Assembly: GCA_023386555.1 (NCBI GenBank)
Contig: JAEWJK010000009.1
Span: 62,001 to 126,000, forward strand
Reading direction: 5' to 3'
DNA: 64,000 nt
Source of the DNA: Bacteroidota bacterium
Lineage (GTDB): Bacteria; Bacteroidota; Bacteroidia; Chitinophagales; Chitinophagaceae
Part shown: positions 54,062 through 61,290 of the stretch, in pieces
Layout: every line of letters begins with the position of its first letter
Position numbering within the stretch: position 1 is the stretch's first letter
Notes under the pieces: model-generated
What the model was told of the DNA's origin: nothing
What the model saw: only the letters and a program-made list of their open reading frames with translations
Database searches by the model: none
Position numbers and translations under genes: made by a program

Positions 54062-54478
54062 ATGCCAACACGTTCAGCAACTGCAGTATGGAATGGATCA
54101 GGTAAAGAAGGAAGTGGAACAGTATCCACTCAAAGCACTGTATTAAACAATGCACAGTATTCTTATAATACACGCTTTGAAGATGGGGTAGGAACAAACC
54201 CTGAAGAGCTCATTGCTGCTGCACATGCAGGATGCTTTGCAATGAAGCTGAGTTTTGTTCTGGGTGCTGCAGGATTTACTCCTTCTAGTCTTAAAGTTAC
54301 CTGCGGAATAACTTTAGATAGCGGTAAGATAACTGAATCAAAACTTCAACTGATTGCTTCAATTCCTGGTATTGATCAGCAAAAATTCAATGAGTGTGCT
54401 GAGGAAGCAAAGAATAATTGTCCTATTAGCCAGTTATTGAATACCAATATAACTTTAGATGCACAGTTGAGCAATTAA
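54062..54478 (+). CDS. osmC: OsmC-family peroxiredoxin
   Basis: 138 residues. First redox Cys in AAAHAGCFAMKLSFVLG (about 60), second in NNCPISQLLN (about 119), so the catalytic pair is intact. N-terminal WNGSGKEGSGTVSTQS is typical. It reduces organic hydroperoxides in the cytoplasm. Divergent with csaA and closed by a strong terminator. Confidence 0.94.
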   Translation: MPTRSATAVWNGSGKEGSGTVSTQSTVLNNAQYSYNTRFEDGVGTNPEELIAAAHAGCFAMKLSFVLGAAGFTPSSLKVTCGITLDSGKITESKLQLIASIPGIDQQKFNECAEEAKNNCPISQLLNTNITLDAQLSN

Positions 54479-54484
54479 GCATTT

Positions 54485-54523
54485 TTAGAGTTGTCAACTT
54501 TAAGAAAGTTGACAACTCTATTT
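54485..54523 (+). terminator. Intrinsic terminator of osmC
   Basis: AGAGTTGTCAACTTT, short loop, AAAGTTGACAACTCT, then a T-rich stretch: a 15-bp perfect stem. Confidence 0.9.
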
Positions 54524-54605
54524 AAAAATATTCTGATTAATCGTTATTTTTTCTATTAGAAACTGTCACTGAACTTTTCTCCATTCATTGTTTTTTCTTT
54601 GCCAC

Positions 54606-55760
54606 ATGAATATTGCTTTCGAAGCAAAACGAGCTTATACAAACGGTACAGGGTTAGGGCATTATTCCAGAACCCTTGTACGTTCATTGGCTGATTTTTT
54701 TCTGCAGCATAATTATTTTCTTTTTACACCGAGGGTAACCAATCGTTTTAATACAGGTGCATTTAATAATATTCAAACGGTGGTTCCTACTACTTTTCCA
54801 TCAACCATTTTTAAAAGCGCATGGAGAAGTAGTTGGGTGAAATCAGACCTTAAAAAAAATCACATAGATCTTTATCATGGATTAAGTCATGAAATTCCTT
54901 TAGGTATTCAAAAAACAAACATACCTTCTGTTGTTACCATTCACGATTTGATATTTGAGAGGTATCCGGATCAGTTCAATCCGATTGATGTAAAAACCTA
55001 TCATTACAAATTCAGTTATGCATGTAAAAATGCGGACAAGATCATTGCAATTAGTCAGCAGACAAAAAAAGATATCATCCACTTTTATAAAATACCGGAA
55101 GAGAAAATATCTATCTGCTATCAGAGTTGCAATCCTACTTTTGCATCAATCATTTCAACAGAAGAAAAAAGCCGTATTAAGCAATTGTATGATCTTCCTG
55201 ATAGGTTTTTGCTGTACGTCGGTTCAATCATAGAAAGAAAAAATTTGCTCACCATTTGCAAAGCCATGAAACTGCTAAAGCAAGATTTTGATATTCCTTT
55301 AATAGTAATAGGAGATGGTGGTAATTACAAAAAACAGGTGCAGCAATACATCAACAAAAATAATCTCCACAAGCAGGTTAGATTTTTATCAGATGATTCG
55401 AACATAGCTTCCTTAGAATCATACAGACAGGCAACAGATTTTCCGGCCATTTACCAGCAGGCTTTGTGTATGATCTATCCATCTATATTTGAGGGTTTCG
55501 GTATTCCTGTGCTGGAAGCATTATGGAGTAAAACTCCTGTCATCACCAGCAATGTTTCCTGTTTACCGGAGACAGGAGGAAATGCAGCATTTTATGTTGA
55601 CCCTTTCAGTGTAAACGATATGGCATCTGCCATCTCCAGAGTTGTGAATGATAAAACGTTAAGAACTAGTATGATTGAGAAAGGCTGGGATCATGCACAA
55701 AACTTTACGCAACTAAAATGTGCTGGAAGTGTAATGACAGTTTATGAAAAATTATTTTGA
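54606..55760 (+). CDS. GT4-family glycosyltransferase
   Basis: 384 residues from the ATG at 54606 (MNIAFEAKRAYTNGTGLGHYSRTLV); the TTG-like codons upstream are rejected. GT-B fold: the acceptor half has IPSVVTIHDLIFERYP, the donor half LLYVGSIIERKNLLTICKAM and PSIFEGFGIPVLEALWSKTPVITSN with the E-x7-E motif. It transfers a sugar from an NDP-sugar. Its stop overlaps the start of tsaC (TGATG). Product unknown, likely a surface glycan. Confidence 0.9.
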   Translation: MNIAFEAKRAYTNGTGLGHYSRTLVRSLADFFLQHNYFLFTPRVTNRFNTGAFNNIQTVVPTTFPSTIFKSAWRSSWVKSDLKKNHIDLYHGLSHEIPLGIQKTNIPSVVTIHDLIFERYPDQFNPIDVKTYHYKFSYACKNADKIIAISQQTKKDIIHFYKIPEEKISICYQSCNPTFASIISTEEKSRIKQLYDLPDRFLLYVGSIIERKNLLTICKAMKLLKQDFDIPLIVIGDGGNYKKQVQQYINKNNLHKQVRFLSDDSNIASLESYRQATDFPAIYQQALCMIYPSIFEGFGIPVLEALWSKTPVITSNVSCLPETGGNAAFYVDPFSVNDMASAISRVVNDKTLRTSMIEKGWDHAQNFTQLKCAGSVMTVYEKLF

Positions 55761-56332
55761 TGAGCAATTTTCAAAACGATATTGAACAATGTCTTACCGT
55801 TCTGAAAAATGGAGGCACTATCGTTTATCCTACAGATACGATCTGGGGCATTGGTTGTGATGCAACAAATGCCGAGGCCGTTGAAAAAGTAATACAGGTT
55901 AAACACCGTCCACAAAACAAAAGTTTTGTAGTGTTAGTTACAGATGAAAACGATATTTTGAAATATACAGCCTCACCAGATCTTGAAGTTTTCAATTATC
56001 TCAATCAAACAACCAAGCCCACCACCGTTATTTACGAACATGCCATTGGAATTGCTGATAATGCCATTGCAGATGATGGAAGTATTGCCATTCGTATTGT
56101 AAAAGATGAATTCTGTCGGCAATTGATCAAACGTTTTAGAAAGCCGTTATTAAGTACGTCTGCAAATATCAGTAGTCATCCATCACCTGCTTTCTTTGCT
56201 GAGATAAGCACGGAAATCCTTGAAAGTGTGGATTTTGTTGTGGAACATCGCCGCAAAGACAATTCACCGGCACAGCCTTCAAGCATCATTAAATGGGGTG
56301 GAAAGGAGAAATTAACAATCATCAGACCTTAG
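55760..56332 (+). CDS. tsaC: L-threonylcarbamoyladenylate synthase (Sua5/YrdC family)
   Basis: 190 residues from the ATG at 55760, overlapping the GT4 stop by one base. GGTIVYPTDTIWGIGCDATN near the start and VKHRPQNKSFVVLV and RKPLLSTSANISSHPSP near the end are YrdC-domain marks, the Ser-Thr-Ser-Ala-Asn block included. It makes TC-AMP from Thr, bicarbonate and ATP for t6A37 in tRNA. Single-domain form. Fits with the tRNA genes cca and miaA downstream. Confidence 0.93.
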   Translation: MSNFQNDIEQCLTVLKNGGTIVYPTDTIWGIGCDATNAEAVEKVIQVKHRPQNKSFVVLVTDENDILKYTASPDLEVFNYLNQTTKPTTVIYEHAIGIADNAIADDGSIAIRIVKDEFCRQLIKRFRKPLLSTSANISSHPSPAFFAEISTEILESVDFVVEHRRKDNSPAQPSSIIKWGGKEKLTIIRP

Positions 56333-56469
56333 TGTGGAAAGCTGTGGAGAATTTCATTCGATTCATTATCAATTCTTTACATGCTATGTAGGTACATCAT
56401 GCAAAACTTTAATTGGTTGTGATCCGTTCTGGAAAAGTAATTGTGCCTATACACTCAAAATTACTTTAT

Positions 56470-56691
56470 ATGGCAAGGGTTATACTGGATGTACCTTCTG
56501 AAAAAATGGGTTCTTTCATAAGAGCCATTATGCAATTGGGCATCGAAAAACATGCGATTAGTTCAGACAGAGGACCTGCTGAATCAGCAAGACCTGAAAG
56601 AGAAAGCTTATTCTCCGGCAAACGATTTAAAAATTTTACTTCCAAATTATTGGATTGGGATAGAAACCGTAATGAGCTTGAGTTTGAATAG
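56470..56691 (+). CDS. Small hypothetical protein between tsaC and cca
   Basis: 73 residues from the ATG at 56470 (MARVILDVPSEKMGSFIRAIMQLGIEKHAIS). No family recognised. The N-terminal half looks like a small alpha/beta unit and the C-terminal half is basic and ends acidic (WDRNRNELEFE). The in-frame region further upstream (from 56413) is not needed. It lies 30 bp before cca on the same strand; codon use looks like the neighbours, so I believe it is a real gene. Confidence 0.6.
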   Translation: MARVILDVPSEKMGSFIRAIMQLGIEKHAISSDRGPAESARPERESLFSGKRFKNFTSKLLDWDRNRNELEFE

Positions 56692-56721
56692 CCTGTTTTT
56701 CGTAACCCTATCTTTGCTGCA

Positions 56722-58134
56722 ATGCAGATCAATTGTACAGATAGGGAGTTGTTCATTTTTAAGAAGATAGCAAACGCTGCATGGGAATTAAAAACACCAT
56801 GTTACCTCATTGGCGGCTTTGTAAGAGATAAGATCATCGGAAGATCCACAACCGATGCTGATATTGTTTGCCTGGGTGATGGAATAGAACTAGCTCATAA
56901 AGTCTCCGAACGTTTCGCAAATCCTACCGTTTCATATTTCAAGAATTTTGGTACTGCTCATATCAAACTTCCCGATTTTGATGTAGAGTTTGTTGGTGCC
57001 AGAAAAGAAAGTTACCAGCGTAATAGCCGTAAGCCGGAAGTTTTACCCGGAACATTGGAAGACGATCAGAATCGTCGTGATTTCACTATCAATGCACTGG
57101 CAATAAGCCTCAATAAAGAAGATTATGGCACTTTAATAGATCCTTTTAACGGCCTTTCCGATATTGAAAACAAGATCATCAAAACTCCACTTGATCCATT
57201 TCAAACATTCAGTGATGATCCTTTAAGAATGATGCGGGCCATTCGTTTTGCATCTCAGCTTAACTACACCATTGCTCCTGAAACATTGGCTGCCATTGAA
57301 ACAGATGTAGAACGTATAAAAATCGTTTCGCAGGAACGCATTACAGATGAACTGAATAAGATCATGCTCAGCCCAAGACCTTCTATTGGCTGGGATCTGT
57401 TATTCAAAACGAAATTGCTGCATATTATTTTTCCGCAGATGGTTGATCTATATGGAGCAGAATTCATCGACGGAAAAGGGCATAAAGATAATTTCTATCA
57501 CACCTTACAAGTACTTGATAATATCTGTGAAGTAACTAATGATCTATGGCTTCGCTGGGCTGCTTTATTGCATGATATCGGTAAGCCGGCTACCAAAAAA
57601 TTTGAAGAAGAAGGATGGACCTTTCATGGTCATGAAGTGGTAGGTGCCAGGATGGTTCCAAGAATATTTACAAAACTGAAGTTGCCGTTAAATGAAAAGA
57701 TGCGTTATGTGCAGAAATTAGTGGCATTGCATCTAAGACCGATCAGCTTAACCAAAGAAAATATTACTGATAGTGCTATCAGAAGATTATTATTTGATGC
57801 AGGAGAAGAGATAGATGACCTGATGAAACTTTGCAAGGCAGATATCACCAGTAAGAACAAGTTTAAAGTAAAACGATACCTGCAGAATTTTGAATTGGTA
57901 GAACAGAGATTAGAAGCTGTTGAAGAAAGTGATAAAATCCGTAACTGGCAGCCACCGATCACAGGAGAGATCATCATGAAAACATTCGGACTTTCTCCCG
58001 GAAAGCAGGTGGGATTGATAAAAGATGCGATTCGTGAGGCAATACTTGATGGCGATATTCCCAACACTTACGATGCGGCTTATAATTTGATGCTACAAAA
58101 AGCAGCAGAATACAACTTGCAACCAATTATATAA
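56722..58134 (+). CDS. cca: CCA tRNA nucleotidyltransferase with HD domain
   Basis: 470 residues. Class II nucleotidyltransferase head: CYLIGGFVRDKIIGRSTTDADIV with GGxVRD and DxD (about 30-52), then RRDFTINALAI, DPLRMMRAIRFASQL. An HD domain (about 265-370) holds RWAALLHDIGKPATKK and FHGHEVVGARM. It adds CCA to tRNA 3' ends, needed here because both tRNA genes lack encoded CCA. The gap downstream holds the paired repeat h. Confidence 0.95.
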   Translation: MQINCTDRELFIFKKIANAAWELKTPCYLIGGFVRDKIIGRSTTDADIVCLGDGIELAHKVSERFANPTVSYFKNFGTAHIKLPDFDVEFVGARKESYQRNSRKPEVLPGTLEDDQNRRDFTINALAISLNKEDYGTLIDPFNGLSDIENKIIKTPLDPFQTFSDDPLRMMRAIRFASQLNYTIAPETLAAIETDVERIKIVSQERITDELNKIMLSPRPSIGWDLLFKTKLLHIIFPQMVDLYGAEFIDGKGHKDNFYHTLQVLDNICEVTNDLWLRWAALLHDIGKPATKKFEEEGWTFHGHEVVGARMVPRIFTKLKLPLNEKMRYVQKLVALHLRPISLTKENITDSAIRRLLFDAGEEIDDLMKLCKADITSKNKFKVKRYLQNFELVEQRLEAVEESDKIRNWQPPITGEIIMKTFGLSPGKQVGLIKDAIREAILDGDIPNTYDAAYNLMLQKAAEYNLQPII

Positions 58135-58162
58135 GGTTGTATTTTCGATGCTTGTGATAATA

Positions 58163-58311
58163 TTTATGAAGTCGGCACTAGTTCTTTGTTCATCGTTCCT
58201 TGCGTCGCACACTTCAGCAACAAATCGTTACTGGTCATTAAAGTTCAGAACGTTGAAGTGAGTGACACAACCAAAGCAACATTGAAATAACAAAAGCTGG
58301 CTACATAAAAC
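58163..58311. repeat. Pair h: two opposed GYGTCRC-family arms with no gene between
   Basis: Left arm (58163-58222) has core GCGTCGC at 58202-58208; right arm (58236-58311) has core GTGACAC at 58262-58268 and is inverted. Right arm on the minus strand runs TTTTATGTAGCCAGCTTTTG to AACGTTCTGAAC, the fullest copy in the window. The pair could form an imperfect hairpin of about 150 nt. This is the gene-free equivalent of element D. Confidence 0.72.
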
Positions 58312-58328
58312 CTGAAACCAACATTTGA

Positions 58329-58901
58329 ATGGCTATACTTAAGTTCAGAGCTTACTACGAAGACGATGACAGTGTTTACCGTGATGTGGTGATCAAACAT
58401 ACCCAGTCTTTCCTTGATCTGCATTATGCAATCTTAAAGTCGTATGAATTCGATAATAAGCACAAGGCAACATTTTACCGAAGTAATGATAGCTGGCAAC
58501 GTGGTCGTGAGATCAGTTTAGAGAAATATGAAAAGGAGTATCGTGCAGAACCTTTGATAATGGAGCAAACCACTATCGGTAGCGAAATTCGAGATACTAA
58601 TCAACGATTTATTTACACATACGACTTTGATAAAAACTGGACCTTTTTATTGGAGCTGATCAATGTAAGTAAAGAAGAAAATCCAAGATTGATTTATCCG
58701 GCTACCAGCAGAACCGAAGGAATTGGTCCGCAGCAATATGGTACAAAAAGTTTGCTTGGAAACAAATTCAACGAGATAGAAGAGAAGTACGATCTGAATA
58801 GTATGGAAGGTTTTGGAGAAGAGGGAGAAGAAGGTGAAGGTGGAGAATCTGAAGAATTTGGAAGTGAGGATAGTGGTGAAGAACGTAATGAAGAGTTTTA
58901 A
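58329..58901 (+). CDS. pRiA4b ORF-3-like (PRiA4_ORF3) protein with acidic tail
   Basis: 190 residues. FRAYYEDDDSVYRDVVIKHTQSFLDLHYAIL, FYRSNDSWQRGREI and YTYDFDKNWTFLLELI fit the plasmid pRiA4b ORF-3 family, a small alpha/beta fold of unknown function sometimes found near transposons. The last 35 residues are almost all Glu, Gly, Ser. Not obviously mobile here: next to miaA in an ordinary gene row, closed by a terminator. Confidence 0.8.
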   Translation: MAILKFRAYYEDDDSVYRDVVIKHTQSFLDLHYAILKSYEFDNKHKATFYRSNDSWQRGREISLEKYEKEYRAEPLIMEQTTIGSEIRDTNQRFIYTYDFDKNWTFLLELINVSKEENPRLIYPATSRTEGIGPQQYGTKSLLGNKFNEIEEKYDLNSMEGFGEEGEEGEGGESEEFGSEDSGEERNEEF

Positions 58902-58905
58902 ATTT

Positions 58906-58931
58906 GATGCCTCATAACGAGGCATTTTTCT
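58906..58931 (+). terminator. Intrinsic terminator before miaA
   Basis: TGCCTC, loop ATAAC, GAGGCA then TTTTT. Ends 4 bp before the miaA start, so miaA probably needs read-through or its own promoter within the upstream gene. Confidence 0.8.
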
Positions 58932-58934
58932 TTC

Positions 58935-59837
58935 ATGAATCAAACAAAGAGTGTAATAATTATTGTGGGTCCTACGGCTGTAGGTAAAACCGCTTTTGCA
59001 ATTGAAGCTGCCAAACTGCTGAAAACAGAAATCATTTCTGCAGATTCACGTCAGTGCTACAAAGAATTGAATATCGGTGTTGCAAAACCTTCTTTAACAG
59101 AGTTGCATCAAGTAAAACATCATTTCATAAACTCTCATTCTATTTATGAAGAAGTGAATGCGATTGTATTTGAACAATACGCATTAAACGCTGCAGCGCA
59201 AATTTTTAGAACGAAAGATGTTGCCATCATGGTTGGTGGAACAGGTTTATATGTAAAAGCTTTTTGCGAAGGATTGGACGATATTCCTGCTGCAGATGAA
59301 AATGTTCGAAGCAGGATCATTGCTGAATTTGAAGAGAAAGGAATAGCATGGTTACAAGATGAAGTAGCTAAAAAAGATCCGGAGTTCTGGTCAATGGCAG
59401 AACAACAAAATCCACAACGATTGATGAGAGCTTTGGAAGTAAAAGAAAGCACCGGAAAATCTATCACCCATTTCAGAAGTGGGAATAAACAAAGCCGGCC
59501 GTTCAATATTATTAAAATAGGATTGGAGTTACCAAGAGAGAAATTATACAATCGCATCGATAGAAGAGTTGATCAAATGGTTGAACATGGTTTAGTGGAA
59601 GAAGTAAAAAACTTAACATCTTACAAACACTTGAATGCATTGCAAACAGTTGGTTATAAGGAAATTTTTGAATCATTAGATGGTTCAACAACTTTGGCTA
59701 AATCGATAGATGAAATAAAGAAAAATTCCCGTCACTATGCAAAACGCCAGTTAACCTGGTTTAAACGAGATCATTCTATCAACTGGTTTTCTCCGAAAAC
59801 TCCTGTAAAAGAAGTGATTGAAAGTTTTATCCTTTAG
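58935..59837 (+). CDS. miaA: tRNA dimethylallyltransferase
   Basis: 300 residues. P-loop IIIVGPTAVGKTAFAIEAA (about 8-26), IISADSRQCYKELNIGVAKPS with the catalytic Asp and the DxRQ motif, MVGGTGLYVKAFCEGL, and QTVGYKEIF, all MiaA. It adds dimethylallyl to A37 of tRNAs reading UNN codons, such as the Ser-UGA tRNA in this window. Third tRNA-modification or maturation gene in a 4-kb stretch with tsaC and cca. Confidence 0.96.
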   Translation: MNQTKSVIIIVGPTAVGKTAFAIEAAKLLKTEIISADSRQCYKELNIGVAKPSLTELHQVKHHFINSHSIYEEVNAIVFEQYALNAAAQIFRTKDVAIMVGGTGLYVKAFCEGLDDIPAADENVRSRIIAEFEEKGIAWLQDEVAKKDPEFWSMAEQQNPQRLMRALEVKESTGKSITHFRSGNKQSRPFNIIKIGLELPREKLYNRIDRRVDQMVEHGLVEEVKNLTSYKHLNALQTVGYKEIFESLDGSTTLAKSIDEIKKNSRHYAKRQLTWFKRDHSINWFSPKTPVKEVIESFIL

Positions 59838-59944
59838 GTATTAGAATCTTGTGACGAACGGTAGAAAATCGTAACCTTGCGGCAAGATTATTAAAGCATT
59901 TATCCCACCTTGCGGATTCAAAAATTTAAATTAAACGACGAAGT

Positions 59945-61267
59945 ATGAAAAAATGGTTTTTCCTTTTGCCTGCAGTGATGCTTTTCAGCATTGCAACGAC
60001 GGCACAGACGAGAAAGATCCAGTTCGAGAAGTACACATTACCGAACGGTTTAACTGTGATCTTGCACCAGGATAGAACAGCACCGGTGGTAGCTGTAACT
60101 ACTTTATACCATGTGGGTTCAAAGAATGAAGACACAGGAAGAACAGGTTTTGCACATTTCTTTGAACACCTTTTATTCGAAGGTTCTGAGAATATCAAGA
60201 GAGGAGAGTTTGATAAGTATGTGACCAATGCCGGAGGTGCTTTAAATGCTAATACTTCCCAGGACAGAACATTTTATTATGAACTGCTACCTTCTAATCA
60301 ACTTGAATTAGGTCTCTGGTTAGAAAGTGAAAGAATGATGCATGCTAAGATCGAAGAGATTGGTGTGAATACACAAAGAGAAGTAGTAAAAGAAGAAAAA
60401 CGACAGCGTATCGACAATCAACCTTATGGAACTATTTTGATGGAGGTTTTAAAAAGAGCTTATAAAGTTCATCCATACCGTTGGGCTCCTATTGGAAGTA
60501 TGGAGCATTTGAATGCCGCACAATTAAGTGAGTTCATCGATTTTTATAAAACTTATTACGTGCCTAACAACTGTGTTTTATCAATAGCTGGAGATATAGA
60601 TATCACTAAAACAAAACAATTAATACAGGCGTATTTTGGAGAGATTCCAAAAGGCTCAAAGCCGATCGAAAGACCAAATGTTACTGAACCTGCTTTAGGT
60701 GCAGAAGTTCGTGATGTAATTGAAGATAACATTCAACTCCCTGCTGTTATACAAGCTTACCGTGCACCAAAGCAAGGCAGCGATGAGTATTATGCATTCA
60801 ATGTGCTTTCTACATTATTATCAGGTGGTGAATCTTCCAGAATGAACAAGATATTGGTGGATGATAAAGAAATGGCAGTGGCAGCTTTCGCTATTCCATT
60901 CTTTAATGAAGATGCAGGGTTGTTCATTAATTATGCTTTACCAAATATGGGCTTTACCCCTGAGGCTTTGGAATCTGCAATGGATTCAATCATCAACGAT
61001 CTGAAAGTAACACCTGTTTCTGCAAATGAATTTCAGAAAGTGCAGAACCAGATCGAATCTGAATTTGTAAGCAGTAACTCAACGATGGCAGGTATTGCTG
61101 AAAGTCTTGCCAACTATCAGGTGTATTTTGGAGATGCTGATCTCATCAATACTGAACTTGCGAAATACAAGAAAGTAACAAGAGAAGATCTGATGAATGT
61201 TGCGAAAAAATACCTGAATAAAGACAATAGGGTTGTATTGTATTATGTTCCAAAAGGCAGTAAATAA
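59945..61267 (+). CDS. M16-family zinc metallopeptidase, active subunit
   Basis: 440 residues. Signal peptide MKKWFFLLPAVMLFSIATTAQ. The inverted zinc motif HFFEH (FAHFFEHLLFEGSE, about 70) is intact, with the downstream Glu in NTQREVVKEEKRQ. Two M16 domains, the second with YAFNVLSTLLSGGESSRMNKIL. Likely a periplasmic peptidase working with the protein encoded 23 bp downstream, which lacks the zinc motif. Confidence 0.92.
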   Translation: MKKWFFLLPAVMLFSIATTAQTRKIQFEKYTLPNGLTVILHQDRTAPVVAVTTLYHVGSKNEDTGRTGFAHFFEHLLFEGSENIKRGEFDKYVTNAGGALNANTSQDRTFYYELLPSNQLELGLWLESERMMHAKIEEIGVNTQREVVKEEKRQRIDNQPYGTILMEVLKRAYKVHPYRWAPIGSMEHLNAAQLSEFIDFYKTYYVPNNCVLSIAGDIDITKTKQLIQAYFGEIPKGSKPIERPNVTEPALGAEVRDVIEDNIQLPAVIQAYRAPKQGSDEYYAFNVLSTLLSGGESSRMNKILVDDKEMAVAAFAIPFFNEDAGLFINYALPNMGFTPEALESAMDSIINDLKVTPVSANEFQKVQNQIESEFVSSNSTMAGIAESLANYQVYFGDADLINTELAKYKKVTREDLMNVAKKYLNKDNRVVLYYVPKGSK

Positions 61268-61290
61268 TTATTGCATTAAACATTAAACTC

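Noticed and set aside
58329..58901. Mobile-element passenger, as the family name suggests
   Set aside because: No terminal repeats around it and no transposase; it sits in an ordinary gene row with its own terminator.
59840..59944. Repeated CCTTGCGG words upstream of the M16 gene
   Set aside because: Two short words of 8 bases within 60 bp are within chance and show no symmetry or link to the repeat families.
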